From Nemophila menziesii (Eukaryota > Streptophyta > Magnoliopsida > Boraginales > Hydrophyllaceae), in the NCBI GenBank assembly GCA_029959085.1, contig JARWIR010000043.1:2666001-2730000 (forward strand): a stretch of DNA of 64,000 nucleotides, written 5' to 3'. The notes under the pieces were generated by a model. The model worked only from the letters and a program-made list of their open reading frames with translations. It made no database searches and was not told where the DNA came from. Position 1 is the stretch's first letter, and each line of letters opens with the position of its first letter. Below, piece by piece: positions 37,907 to 53,070 of this stretch. Position numbers and translations under genes: made by a program.

Positions 37907-38986
37907 CATCCCATGAGGTTGTTTATGGGTCATTGGAAAATATACGGGAGTTATGAATGGTACTGTCAAGATTATCTTTGTGGACAATTATGGGGAAGAC
38001 GATGATACATTGGGTGTTTGATATAATATATTATCCCTCTTATTACAATGAGTTTTGGTACGGGTAGTTATCATGGGTATAAAGGAACCCGAGGTTATTA
38101 TGTGGTTCCTATTTCGTGGTTACTCATGGACATGAAAGGGGTGTACATTTGCACGCTAATTAATAGAGAGGCTACACATGGTAGTTTGGGGTTGGAGGTA
38201 TTGAATGAAGATGAAACTATATTTTTGGGATTTAAATGTCTAATCTTTTGAGCTCATGAATTAAACAAATGCGGTTCTTGATTAATTGTGGGGGAATTTG
38301 TTTGTTTTTAATTATTTTCAAGAATTACTGAGAAAAATAGTTGGTTGGTTGTGGAAATTGGGTTGTTATTGGTGCAAATAATTTCAAAAAAGATGACACT
38401 AGATGATGATCTTTTTTGTTTTGTACAACTGGAAGAGTAAATCCATTATCTTTTATATAAGAATGGGATTTATCTCCCCGATAATTTGAATAATTCTCCA
38501 CTCGCTTGGTCCTACGTGGCCTAAACTCACTTTGTTGGTACTTTGGAGGAATTATGGTGCTCTACACTACTGCCAGACACGATTGTTTTCAATTGATCGT
38601 GATTGGGTACCTTAATGTGGTACGTGAATTTTTAATCCCCATTTTCCCCTCAATGACGGTGGATCGAGAATGGATCAATTATTTGGATGAAGACTTATTG
38701 ATAGGGTAAAATTTACTTGAGTCAAAATGTCCCCGAGTCTAAAGTGACTCTTAAATTTATTAAAAAAAATAGATTTGTGAACATCCTTTTTTCTTAACTA
38801 AAAACGAAATATAATTTCCTAACCATCTCACTTTAAAAACAACCTAACTATTTAACTATTAATCGATTTCTAATTTGTCAAAACATATATGAATGTTTCT
38901 CATGTCTTCCTTTGTTACAGTTGCCATATGTCTCTTTTTTCTGCTAACTTGTCTGTACATGTATTAACTATTGAGATACCGAGTAA
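37907..38986. other. Spacer with an unrecognised open frame (38048-38251)
   Basis: 67 codons with no known motif. The rest is AT-rich. Confidence 0.35.
38706..38771 (+). repeat. SINE tail fragment
   Basis: AATTTACTTGAGTC...GAGTCTAAAGTGACTCT...TTATTAAAAAAAA resembles the 3' end of the SINE at 61501-61619. The tRNA-like head is missing. Confidence 0.55.
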
Positions 38987-38988
38987 TA

Positions 38989-39235
38989 CTCCCTCCGTCC
39001 ATCAATGTTTGTCATGCTTTTTTTGTTACACGGATTAAGAAAAACAATTAATCCCTTATATTTTTACTAAACTATCCTCAACCAACTAAGTAAATGAATT
39101 TAATAATGATAAACTTTTGAATATTAAATAAGGATAAAATTGGTAGAAAATATTAAAAAGTTCATTGCTTAAATGGACAACCTTTTGTGGACATTTATTT
39201 TAGAAATTGTGACAAACATTGATGTACAGAGGGAG
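38989..39235. mobile_element. Stowaway MITE
   Basis: 247 bases with terminal inverted repeats CTCCCTCCGTCC... and ...ACAGAGGGAG, flanked by TA on both sides (38987-38988, 39236-39237). These are the marks of Tc1/mariner-derived Stowaway elements. AT-rich inside, non-coding. Confidence 0.95.
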
Positions 39236-39288
39236 TAGTGTAATATCTGAGTAATAATGTAATATCTAATAAGTAGTTTCATCCATCG

Positions 39289-41760
39289 ATGAAATATTTT
39301 TCTCAGACACAAAACTTTAGCGATATTGTATCACCAACACAGACGGATTTTATTAAAGGTCGTGCTATCCAAGATAACATACTTATAGCACATGAACTCT
39401 CTTTCTATATGACACGCAAAAGGAAAAACCCGAAACACATGGCATGTATCAAAATTGACATGTCCAACGCATATGATCAGGTAAGATGGGAATTCATCCT
39501 TAGATTATTGACGACGTTAGGTTTTCATGAAAAATGGGTTCATTGGATTAAGAACTGCATTACAAATGTAACATTCCAAATCAACTTCAACGGACAACGA
39601 CTCCCTAAATTTAAGTATCCAATTACGAGGAATTGCCCTGAGATCTCGCATCTCCTGTTTGCAGACGACACTATTCTTCCTGACGATTGATAAAACAGAC
39701 TTACAAGCTTTCAACACTTGTCTCACAGAGTACTGCGAGGGATCAGGACAACAAATAAATTACCAGAAGTCATCTGTTTTCTTTAGCAAAGACACACCAC
39801 AAGAATTAAGGAATCAAGTCAGAGAAGAAACACAAGTGGTAGAAATAGAAGACCTGAGTAAATATTTGGGTGTACCGTTATGCCACAAAAGATCAAAGAT
39901 TGAGGCACTAGAATGGATCGCTAGAAATCTCTTCTCTAAAACGGAAGGATGGAAAGCAAAACTTCTATCAGACGGGGGAAAAGAAGTGTTAATCAAAAAT
40001 GTCTTACAAGTCATACTAGTCTACACAATGTCTATTTTTTCATACCCAACGTCTTTCTGTAGGAGACTAATATCAGCTATTGCCAATTTCTGGTGGAGTT
40101 CTAGAGAAAGAAACCTAATTCACTAAATGACATGGAAAAAACTGTCGTTGGGGAAACTACTCGGCGGAATTGGGTTTAGGGACCTTAAAAGAACGAATAC
40201 AGCCTTACTCGGGGCTCAAGCATGGAGAATATTGCATAATTCAACAACATTAGCAGCAAGTCTACTTAAAGGTATTTACTTTCCCAACTCAGATTTTATG
40301 AATGTTAAGCACAGGCAAAACAAAACATGGAGTTGGGAAAGTATTATGGAAGGCCGGGATTTCATTAAACAACATGGAATGTACCAAATAGGCAACAAAC
40401 AAAAGACTAATATTTGTTATGAAAAATGGATAGAAACAACATAGAAATTAGAAAAACCAAAGAACTATACTATACAAAAGGTCAATGAGCTTTGGAAACA
40501 GGACAAAACAGAATGGAACTCAGAAACTCTGGATGACATCTTTCCACATCCACTAATCCCAGAAATAACAAGAATACGTATACTAAACCCAGATCAAGAA
40601 GACTGTTTTATATGGCCTCATTCTAAAGCCGACAAATATACAACAAAAACAGGATACAAGGTTCTTACCGACATAGCCGTACTTGACGAAACACAAACAA
40701 CGAAGAACATGGATACTATCAAACCCACCCTTTGGAAGACCAGCTGAGACGCTAATATCCAAAAGAAGATACAAATTTTTGGCTGGAAAGCGTGTAACAT
40801 GCGATCCCTTCAGCAGAAAATCTATACACCCGGAAATGCATAGACTCGCCAATCTGCCAATGGTGCCAGACAGAAAAGGAAACCACTGAGCATTTACTTC
40901 TATAATGCACAATCACCAAAACAATCGGGGCGGCCTCGACTTTACAAATCTGAATACAGCAAGACGAAACAAAGAATCTAGGAGATTGGATCTTGGGAGT
41001 CATCGAGTCATACAGTTTAGGATGGGACAAAAAAAAGGTAACACATTATTTACTTCTACTTCCTTGGAATATCTGGAAAGCGAAGATGAATACACTTCAC
41101 GAAAACACAAATATCGATATTGATCACATTATTCAGACGACCAACAATTTCATGGGAGAATTACATGGACATAACTGGGCAAAGCAACAAGACCAACAAA
41201 CCCCAATAAATTTACAACAACAAACACAAAAATCCTCTCCACAGGAAACTGAAGATATTATTTTTACATGTGGTGCGTCTTTCAACACGAAATATGAACC
41301 CACAGAGATAGGAATTTTACAGAAAAACCGAAGGACAGGTGAAGTACGTGAAAATATAATAACAGTTAAATGCAACACCATTCTGGAAGGGAAAGCGTTA
41401 GCAGTTTGGGAAGTAGTTAACCTAAGCAAGGAATACAAGGAGAACACGAAGATTATCAATTCTGATAACCTTGATCTTATACAAGGTATTAGGCGGGTGT
41501 CGCGGCAAGATGAACTATTCAACCGATCATCCGTCAGATCTTGCGTAGAACGAAAGAAGTAGGACCGTTATCCTTTCGGCACATACCGCGAAGGATGAAC
41601 AGACATGCAGACCTTCTTACGAAACACGCTAGACACGGAGCCAGCAATGGACGAGACTTCTTCTTGGATATGTCCGGGAACTTCACAAATTGGGTATAGG
41701 ATGAAAGCTTTCCGGAAGGTTAGTGTATTTTGTCCAAAAAAAAAGACAAAAAACTTTAGA
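39289..41760 (+). pseudogene. L1-type LINE, 5'-truncated ORF2 (RT, zinc finger, RNase H)
   Basis: 39289-39690 has the RT start (FIKGRAIQDNILIAHEL, IKIDMSNAYDQVRWEF) and jumps to HLLFADDT, so the stretch with the GLRQGxPLSPYLF-type motif is deleted. 39659-40126 has the next RT part (YLGVPLCHKRSK, WKAKLLSDGGKEVLIKNVLQ). After a stop, 40127-40444 continues (GGIGFRDLKRTNTALLGAQAW). 40820-40910 has a zf-RVT-like Cys/His cluster in another frame. 41260-41520 has a plant LINE RNase H-like domain (KALAVWEVVNLSKE, NSDNLDLIQGI). The A-rich stretch near 41740 may be the tail. Endonuclease and ORF1 absent; dead. Confidence 0.88.
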
Positions 41761-41789
41761 AAAGCTCATAGAATTTTCCAGAAATAATG

Positions 41790-42008
41790 TGCTAGAATAT
41801 ATACGAAAGACAAGTGACCGTTCTTAATTAGTCAAGTTTCATAATAATCTAAAGTCATCATTTCCTATAAAAGTGACATTCGCGTTACATAATTAAAACA
41901 AGAACTTATTCAAATTCGATTTTCTTCCTCAAGTTACCTTGTTCAATATCATCTTCATAACCTTTTGTCATCTTGAGACTTCTGTTTTAAGAAGTTGGAT
42001 TTAGAACA
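41790..42008 (+). promoter_or_regulatory. Promoter and leader of the first USP gene
   Basis: TATAAAAG at 41866-41873. From about 41795 (GTGCTAGAATA) to the ATG the sequence follows 58270-58486 upstream of the second USP gene, including AGTCAAGTTTCATAA and the stretch ACATAATTAAAACAAGAAC. Upstream of that the two loci differ: here a LINE abuts. Confidence 0.7.
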
Positions 42009-43024
42009 ATGGCGGATGAGAAATCAGTGATGGTGGTGGGGTTAAATGACAGCGAGGTTAGCTTTTATGCATTGGAGTGGACATTGGCACACTTCTTCAT
42101 TCACCCTGAACACTCTCCCTTTAAACTTGTCATTGTTCATTCCATGCCTTTGGCTACTGCTGCTATTGGCATCACTGGTCCAGGTATCATTCATTCTCAG
42201 ACTTACCCCTCTCTCTAATAACGCTTTTACATGAATATCGACAAACTGAAAAAAGAAAAACTATGGTTTTTTTAAGTGAAAATATTACTTGTCCTAGTAA
42301 TCTGTATTTATTAACCAGATTATCAAAATAATTATGGTATCGTGTTTGTGTTTGAACTTTGAAGGTATTATAGCAGCTGCCGATGTTTTGCCACATATTG
42401 ATCATGATTTGAAAAAGATTGCTGCTAGTGTTGTCCATAAAGCCAAGGAGATTTGCACTGCTAAATCTGTAAATTATTAATCAATTTTCTTTTGTTCCAA
42501 GTATTCATTTTAATATTCTTAAGATTTTTTTTTATATATTTCGTCATTTGATTTGGATATTTGGTGTGCTTAATAATGGAAAAGTAAATTTTGAAAGTTC
42601 TTATTACGATGGCATATTGTCACGTTTTAAGTTCAGGATCCACCAGTATGATAGTTTATGTGCAAATTTTTCTGCTGACAATTTTGTTTCTATGCAGGTA
42701 ACTGATGTGATATTGGAAATTGTGGAGGGAGATTCTCGGAATGTTCTTTGTGATGCCGTAGAAAAGCACCATGCCTCTGTACTAGTTGTTGGTAGTCATG
42801 GTTATGGAGCTATTAAGAGGTAAGCAATATTCATCTTCTTCCTAGTAGTCTCTGTTCATGAGTTTTGTCGTCAATAATTAAGATCAGATTTAGAACTATG
42901 CTATCAAACATATTTATGGTAATTGTTATCTTGCAGGGCTGTTCTTGGAAGTGTGAGTGATTATTGTGCACATCATGCTCACTGCACTGTGATGATAGTA
43001 AAGAAGCCCAAGATTAAACATTAA
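42009..43024 (+). CDS. Universal stress protein A-like gene, copy 1
   Basis: Four exons: 42009-42183, 42365-42468, 42698-42819, 42937-43024; all introns GT-AG. 162 residues, MADEKSVMVVGLNDSE to KKPKIKH. A single USP domain: N-terminal strand VMVVGLNDSE, helix SFYALEWTLAH, and the ATP-loop pattern G-2X-G-9X-G-S in VVGSHGYGAIKRAVLGSVSD. USP-domain proteins are small soluble nucleotide-binding proteins linked to stress responses; the exact role here is unknown. The start is the first ATG after the TATA box, in a good context (ACAATGG). Exon lengths and phases equal those of copy 2 at 58487-59498. AATAAA at 43069-43074. Confidence 0.95.
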
Positions 43025-43068
43025 GCTGCTGCTACTCCCATTTGCTTCTGAATTACTCTATAAGGGTG

Positions 43069-43074
43069 AATAAA
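43069..43074 (+). terminator. Poly(A) signal AATAAA of USP copy 1
   Basis: 45 bases after the stop. The same TGAATAAAGTTTGT context follows copy 2. Confidence 0.7.
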
Positions 43075-44640
43075 GTTTGTGATGCATATGGTTGTATCTT
43101 CATCATTTTGTGTGTATTGTTGTATTGCTTAAATACAACCACTAGATGAGTATACACTATTTTTTCTGAAGATTTTGGTTTGGTTTGACACCTAAATGTC
43201 AAGTTATGTTCTTATTTTTACACTAGTATTCTTATGTAAAACTATCTATTAACTCCTTAAGAAATCTGTATTGTTATACAATATTATATTATGTATGTGA
43301 TAATATTCAAGCAGATTCATAAAGTTACGTAAGGATAAGGCCAATAACTATAAGACAAAACTCTTCAAGATTTAGTAGAATTGCTTGAAGAAGAACTTTC
43401 TTCTATAAATTATATTAATTTTGTATTGTATTATTTAGAGTGATTTACCTATATGATCTTGATCACAAATTTTATGGTTTATAGGGAAAATGGTTAAATT
43501 CTTTTCAAAGTGCATACAAATACTATTAAAATATTTTAATGAAATAAAAGTTAATAAAAACAAAAAACAAGTAGAAAAAATCATATAAAAATAAAAAACA
43601 AGTGGATCGAATTACTGAGTATCACTATTGTAAATCTTCGGCCATCACCACTAACCACTATTGACCACCACCAATGCCGAGTATTCAGAAATTCGATTGA
43701 TATCAAAAAAAATTGTGAGTATTGGAAAAATTCTCTGAATAAACTCTTCTAAAACACTGAGTACTCTTACACAAACACAAAGTACTCACCAAAAAAACAC
43801 AGAGTATTCAGCAAAAAACACAAAGTACTCAGCAAAAATGCTGAGTAAATACACTTAATCAAGGGAAAAAAAATACTAATTCATCTAATACATCATCATG
43901 AGGTCTAGCAACCTAAAAATGAAGAGGTCACGAACGATATACCGGTCTGAGTCGGTCACGAGGAACATTAAACCCTTCTTATTCCTTTACCTTCTTCTCC
44001 ACAACCTTTCTCCTGCCCAAACTCTCCATTGTTGACGAACTAAAGCTTCATAAACAACAAAAATCCACCACAAAAACACCAAAACTTCAACAAAACCCTT
44101 CTCCTCACTAATACAAACACATATTCATACCATAAATCCTTCCAAAACATCCAAAAATTCACACTTACATTCCAGTTTCTTTCGTCACAAAGAACTTCAA
44201 TTTCATCCATAAATCTTCCACAATAACTCAAGATAATCATTACCCACTCCCGAAATTACCATAACAACACAAAATCAATCATCTAAAACATCAAAAGACA
44301 CAAAATCATTCAAAAAAAAATCAAACCTTAAAATGTTTGAAATCAAGAGATTTTGAGGTTTTGAAGAGTGGAGCTTGCAAAGGAACTATCCAAGGCATCA
44401 TATCAATTCAAATTCAAGCAATCAATATTGGTACAATAGCTATTACTCTTCTTTTTCCATCTCTTGCAAATTTGGAAACTGAGAATTTTAGTTATATTAT
44501 CGGGAATTGTGAATTATGAATTGTATATGGTCCCGATGCTCTAGTGTGTGCAAGTATTTTTAAGCATGTGTTTGATAATTGATTTGGAGGTGATTCATAT
44601 CACCAAGGTTTAATCAATTCCATCCTATGTTGTAATTTCA
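43075..44640. other. Spacer downstream of USP copy 1
   Basis: AT-rich. 43755-43850 holds about five imperfect copies of ACACAAAGTACTCAGCAAAA. 43890-44300 is C/A-rich on the plus strand. Small open frames have no recognisable content. No gene seen. Confidence 0.5.
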
Positions 44641-44949
44641 CAATGAATCAAGATGACTCGGAGAACCGATACACTGACTTACACCGAAGGTCGAATGCTA
44701 ATGTTAGAAGAGAAAGGAATTCCATAGGGTCATCTCTGAGGAAAAATCGAAATTCTGGATTTGAATGAACAAACACGAGTAGTTGAGGAAGATAAGAGAA
44801 AGAAGAGAAAGTGGAATCCAAGTGAAGGTCCGCAAGCAAACACATGATTGAACATTTTTTAGAGTGCGGAACCTATTACTAGCAACACTAAGGTGACACA
44901 AACTATTCCAAAAGAAAAGCATATCTAAGTTGGAAAGATCAAATCAAGA

Positions 44950-45906
44950 AGAGGTTTCTAATTTGCAATTGATGTTGAGAAAGGGTTTCATTAGAATATC
45001 AAGGACGGAGACTATAAAGATTACACCATGACGTGTGAAAAATTCGGGTGGAATTTGTTTTGAGATTGAGACCACTTTTATTCTCCATCCATTGTTTGAG
45101 AATTCTATGAAGCACTTGCATTAGCTGATGAAGGAATTATTAAAGTGAGAGGAAAGTCTATCTTTTTCCCGATAGAAAACATTTGTGAGACTTTCAAGTT
45201 GCCAAAGTTGAAGGGTCCGTGAGGCGATTGAGAACAAAGACAACTTCGAGTGGAAATCAATTTACAATCAAGTGTTAATCCATGGTCTAGAGCCACTCTC
45301 CGAAGGAGAGCGTTATGCCGATCAAGTGTTGAGTAGTGACTTGCTAGCTCGCGCAAAAGTCCCACTTTTTTCGAAAACACCGGTATTTTCCGAGGTTTCT
45401 TTAGACAAGCTACTATTCATCAAGTGTATACTTGAGAAGAAAGAGATTGATGTGGCCCGATTATTCTATGACACAACCATGAGTTTCGTGACATCTCCTA
45501 TTAAGCAGCGCAACCTTAAGTATCCTTGCACCATCACGATATTTTGTTGGAAGGAAGGGGTAGCTAAAACAAAAGAAGAGCTTAATACGTCGAAGGAAGG
45601 AGATAACATCATCGAGACATCAATCCTTAACGTCTACAAAGAAAGCGAGAAAATAGGAATGGCTTTAGATTAGCCCTTTAGAGTAGCAAGAGGTGGAGGA
45701 CCTGAATCAAGAAAGAGAAATGCATTCAAAGAAAATGATATGAAAGAGCAAATGAGAGTTTTAGAGGATAACTAAGAGAATTTGAAGGATCGTATGGAAC
45801 TATTGAGAGAAGACGTCGTGGAAGTTAAGGAATCGCAAGAGAGAATGGAAACGAAGCTAGAAAGCATTTTTAGTACTACTTGCGAAAGGATTAACGCCTC
45901 GACAAG
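44950..45906 (+). pseudogene. Athila-type 'plant transposon protein' ORF, decayed
   Basis: Matches E3's ORF 12319-13560: EFYEALALADEGIIKVRGKSIF against EFYLGLFSRDSKGCVPIRG, then after stops an open piece 45272-45673 (LLFIKCILEKKEIDVARLFYD against LLLDCILRGEEVDVAQLIYE), and a Glu/Lys-rich coiled-coil end to about 45906. Several stops and frameshifts. Confidence 0.8.
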
Positions 45907-46003
45907 ATCGTGACAACGACGGGCCTAGTGCCTGTAAAGATATGTTCACTTAACTTTTCTTATTATTAGTGTACATTAGTTTATTTATTTATAGAGTCTT
46001 TCC

Positions 46004-46040
46004 GAGTCGTGGGGCACGACTCATTTTTGAGTTAGGGGTG
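46004..46040 (+). promoter_or_regulatory. Hairpin plus G-rich motif in the E3-family relic
   Basis: GAGTCGTG, loop GGG, CACGACTC (46004-46022), then ATTTTTGAGTTAGGGGTG. The same module as 12237-12275 on the other strand. Confidence 0.8.
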
Positions 46041-47635
46041 GAGTACTCGTTGTCCTGATCCCCGTTTTGTGCTTTTACTCGCTTTCAATAAGAAAACATT
46101 AAAAAGTTAGAATAAGGATTAATGTACGATGTAGTGAATGTACCTATTCAACATAGTTTCAGCAAGTTAAAAATAGTAACTAGTGTGGTCTTGAATGATG
46201 TCACAAATACACGTAGTATAGTTTACATGAAAATATTAAGTAAATGATAGAAAATATTAGTGTGCAATGTGTTGTCCCCCAATGTGTGATGAAGAAATAG
46301 GGTGACATTTCATAGTGTATGGATTGAAGACAAGTAAAAGTGATAAGTAGTGTATTATTTCCCACATGGATTATCTGTGAGACTAATGATGTTTAAACTA
46401 GTGTAAATGCGTAAAGCTTGTAACAAAAATTACGATATACTAAAGATTGCAAATAAGAAAATGTTGGTTTTCAAATATGATTAACAACTAATGAATAAGT
46501 GATGGCAATAAGAGTTAAACTAAGCATGACAATTAAAAAGTAAATAAATAAAAGGTATGGAATAATAGGATATGGTTGCTTGAGGATCTGCTAGTGATTT
46601 TTTATGCCACTAGTTAATAGTTTCATCAATAAGGGCAAGTGGTAATGTTTACATTAGTCGGGATTCAATAGCACTCTAACTCCCGTCAAGGTAGACTTAG
46701 AGCTCAACCTTACACACCAGGTGGCTATCTGATGAATTTAACTCTCTAATGACTACCTAGAAGACAAGATCTCCAGGTTCAATGCCTCACACTAGGCGTT
46801 TATATGCTATTTCTGTAACCAAACCCCCTGACTTAAGGTGCAGCCAGTTACTGCAGCCACCAACTACTTGGCCAGAGTACAGGCTGTGTTAATATAAACA
46901 TATAAAGAAAAAGAAAATAAAGCAACCCAACTCAATTAAATATCTCAATATCCCAAATGCAATAATTCCATTAAAAATATAAACATAAATTCTCACAAGT
47001 GCATCCTCAATAATGAGGGTTTAGTTCATACTAAAAGAATAAAAACTAATTAAAGAAAAACTAAAGACATAATCATGTTTAAAAACAAAAATAAGCTAAG
47101 TTAATCTTAATGGCGAAGGATATGGTGAATAACTGAGGCAGAATGGACGGGTTCATAGACAAACCCTTTTTCCTCCTCGTCTATTCTTCTTGAGCGCTTT
47201 TCCCCCTCTAGACTGATTTGATCGACTTCCCACTTGATATATAATGATATGGGATGGGAAATGGTTTGTATATAATCTAAACACATTGGGCCCCCTTTAG
47301 GCTTGCTTAATGAGGTTTAGAAGGGGCCCTTCCCGTTTTACTAACCAAATTTTGGTTCGAACCACGGTGGAAGTAAATGGCATAACCTCTTCATATTAGC
47401 TCTAAATTGACTCCCGTCACTTGCCAAACAACCCCAACATCAAGATCTATCTAAATAAAAAAGTGTCGGGTCCAAATCTCTCACCAATATGCCGTAGTGA
47501 CTGGAACACTAAGGCGTAAAGATTTCTCCGGCAAACGCTGTAACTTTCCAAGGTGGCTGTAAGCTCAAATTCTGCTTTGACTTGGGGTTTATCTTGACTT
47601 ATTCTACTCATCTTGGAACCTTGTAACAAGCATAC

Positions 47636-49520
<1,885 letters not shown>

Positions 49521-49714
49521 CATGCCTAGAAGATAGACATTTAACACAAAATTAAGGCACAAAAACTCTATAAACAGTAATATGTCTAAAACCAGAAGTA
49601 AAAGTGCAATATAATAAATAACAGGGAAAATACCTCACTTAGGCCCAATTAAAATCCCATAAAAAATGTCTCATGAATGTATTAATCCATCACAAAAAGA
49701 GAGACATCACAATG

Positions 49715-50832
49715 CATATAATAAAATTTGAATCTTAGGGAGACTTGAGTGGTGTGTAGAACGTGAGGTCTTAACTAGTTGATAACCTGGTTAGTTTAGG
49801 AACTAAAAGTGAAAATATATGAGAATGAGTACTTAGGAAAATGAATAAGGTGGTTCATTTATATCCACTTGAATCCTTTAGCATGCTAACCCGGTTATAA
49901 CTGAATTATTTATCCACCTTAGCCCCTTTTCATCCAGTAGCCTTCTTTTGTCGCCACGATATAAGCCATATCTCTTAGTTTATAGGACTTCCCATATGAC
50001 CTGCACTCGAATTTCAAACCTAAGACTCATCGTATTTAGCGTTTGAGTTTGGGGTGGGGGGATTCATCATTGGATAGATACATTGGGTGGGAGTTTTCTT
50101 AGTGATATTTTGTGTGATATTGATGATATACTTGTTGTAACCCTTTGCCGGGGTCTTTGAAAAAGATTGTGAAAAGAAAAGAAAAGAAACGAAATAGAAA
50201 TGAAAATAAGAATTATGGAAACTCACATCAAAATGAGTGTCATAGCATCTTACAAAAAAAGGAATATATAAATTGAAAAGAAAGTAACTAGCAAGGTAGG
50301 GTGTTTTGGAAATCATCGTGAAGTGTTATTGGGTTAATTGGGGATGCTAGTCAAAAGCATCAAGCTGGGTTGAGTGAGAAAATCTTAGATTGTAAACCCA
50401 AACTCTAGGGCGATTGGTTGATGGTTAGTGAGTAGACAGCCAAAAGCTTACTTCACATTACCCAAGTATATGTATCATACTCTCACCAAGCCTATGTTAT
50501 GACCGAAATACCTTAGGATTCCTAACTACATGGTTAAGTCACAGTTGATCGATTAGGTAATAGCTAGGTGTACCAATAGACGCTAGGTAGGACCGATGAA
50601 CACCCTATAGGCGCCATATCAAACTAAGTGAAAACCGCTCCTTGCATTGCCAAATTAATTTGATCTTAATTTATGATTTGTTGATTCTTTTTATATAATT
50701 TTTGTATGTGTGTATTAATTCCTGAACATCACTATATGATACTTTCTAGGATAGTTTCTTTAGGATCATCTACTATTATCTTCTTCTTTTTTAATTAGCT
50801 TGCATAAGATTTCCCCACTAGTCCTTAATTTT
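49715..50832 (+). other. Untranslated stretch of the E3-family relic
   Basis: Diverged reverse complement of 10812-11990 in E3: for example GGGCGATTGGTTGATGGTTAGTGAG against the E3 stretch around 11236-11265. It confirms the element's 3' organisation. No gene. Confidence 0.75.
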
Positions 50833-50869
50833 ATTTTGTCAGGATGACAAAATTTTGAGTTGGGGGTCT
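50833..50869 (+). promoter_or_regulatory. Hairpin and polypurine tract of the E3-family relic
   Basis: ATTTTGTCA, loop GGA, TGACAAAAT (50833-50853), then TTTGAGTTGGGGGTCT, then the LTR start TGATGTCTCG. Same layout as 10776-10811 but a different stem sequence. Confidence 0.88.
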
Positions 50870-52435
50870 TGATGTCTCGTCTTTTGTGATAGAATAATTG
50901 TATCCCACAAAATCTTTCTGGGGGATTAGTGCCACTTAGAGAGGTATTATTCCTTAGTATTTTATGTTTCTTGCTTTCTTATCTTATTTTGGGCTTATTA
51001 CCATTACAGTCTTTTGTGCTTTAACGGTGTGTTAACTGTGTACCTTTTACGTACATGGTTGACATAGAACCCGAAAATTACATTAAGAAGTCAATAAGTC
51101 AAATCCAAACCCAATTCTAGGCGTAAAAGAGAGCAAAAAGTCACTTTGGAAGAACTTGAGCGTTTACCAGCAAAATCTTGATGTAACTTGGTTCAATCAC
51201 CACGAAGAATTGGTTAGAGATTTTTACATGATTCCATTTAATTTGGATAGAGACTGAAGCTAGTGACGCATGAGAGGTGAAGGAATTCAATTTAAAGTTG
51301 AGACAAATAAGTTATGCTAATTCTCCCACGACGACTCGAACCTGGACAATATCGAGTAAATTGGGTTGGGCCTTTTGAACCCCCCAAAAGGAGCCCATTT
51401 GGACCTAAAACGTTTTAAGAATCGTATGAATTCATATTAGAAACTGAAAATGTCAAAATTCATATTATTAAGAAGGTAAACACGCCTGGAGCTAGATAAG
51501 AAAGGCGAAGGGCTTTCAACAGCAAATTCACCATTCTTCATCATCCAGAGCCCGATTTATCATTTATTTTAGAGTAATTTTATTGTATTTTTAGTTTTAT
51601 GAATAATTTTCATACTTTTAATTCTTAATTTTAGTATTTGAATATGAGCTTAACATTTTTGTGCTTGAAAATTGCGTTGAGTATGAACATTTGATTAGTT
51701 AATTTGATGTTTTTTATATTTGGGATAATTATATTTAAATAAATTGAACAAATTTCTTTTGGTTACATATTTGTACTTATGTGATATTCATACTTTGATA
51801 AATTATTAGTAGTAGTAATAGTAGTTGGACTATCATCTGGAAGCAGGGTCTAGTTCCGAACTTAGGATAAGCGTTTGGTGTGCGTTAGTGAGTTGGAAGG
51901 TCTTTACTAGTCGACTAGTCAATAGGGTGTGAATCATTAGCATCCAAAAAAATTGTAGGGTCACCTGAGAGGGGACCCTAGTATCGTAGGGTAGCTTTTA
52001 TTTACCCGGTAGGGATTGGAAAGAGAACTGAATCCCGGTTAACAAAAAATGACCAATTTACCCCTACGTCTAGAAACATTGAATTAACTAATTTAGGGAA
52101 TTACCAACAATGATCAAGCCCTCTTCTCTCAAATTTCACATCTTCCTTAGTTAATTTTCAATTTCCATTTAGTTAAATATTTTGCTATATCTTAATCATT
52201 TAAATTCGACCTTTAAATTATTGTATTTAGTCTTATCTTAAAAAATTTGCCCTTTAATTATTTATATTCGCAACTAAACCATGGTATTCATAAATACATC
52301 CATAGTAACTTTGATAATCACTGAGAACGAAATCCATTTCCACTTACCCTTTTTATTACTTGTCAACAAACATCGTACACTTGCGGGTGGTCAAGTCATA
52401 TCAATTGTGTTGATTACTTATCACACTCACATGAC
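50870..52435 (+). repeat. 3' LTR of the E3-family relic
   Basis: Starts TGATGTCTCGTCTTTTGTGATAG right after the polypurine tract. Ends within TGATTACTTATCACACTCACA near 52430-52440, where the border is blurred. Colinear with the solo LTR 34682-37901. Confidence 0.85.
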
Positions 52436-53070
52436 CGAAAACTATCTATTAAAATAAGTTTATAGTACGCTTAAAGTGTGATAGTTTTTTGTTCCAAATA
52501 TAGCAAAAAGAACAACAACATGAGCAAGCTACTATTTATGAAACTTTGTAATATCTTATTAATGTCAAGTAGTATATATATTTGAGGTTTATAATACTTT
52601 TACTAAGTATTGGATACATGATTATATATTGATATCTCAATCAATTTTATTACTATTTTAAATTATTAGAACCGATTTTAAACTTAATCATGATCAAATA
52701 TTGCATATGTTGTAGCTATTGATATAATAATGAAAGTGAGGATCTTTTTTGTTAAAAATGTCTATAAAATACAGACTAACCATTACTGAAAAGTCATAAA
52801 TAAGGAAAAAAATTGATTTCACTTATACAACGTGATATTTTCACAATTGTGATCTGAATGTGCTACAAGCGGTAGTCGCAATATAAAATAGTTTGTTATA
52901 GTACAATAACTTATTTATAAATATTATATAGTTTCAGGTGGTAGATGCAATTTTATTTGCCTGAGTACTTTAATATGAATGAAACGTAAATCTATTTAAT
53001 GTCATATTATTTATTACTCATATAAAATGTCTCAAGTTATACAACACTGTGTTATACTTACAAAAGTTAT
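52436..53070. other. AT-rich spacer
   Basis: No gene, repeat or motif seen. Confidence 0.5.

Noticed and set aside
38048..38251. Host gene fragment of 67 codons
   Set aside because: No motif recognised, and no continuation across the solo LTR at 34682-37901 could be shown.
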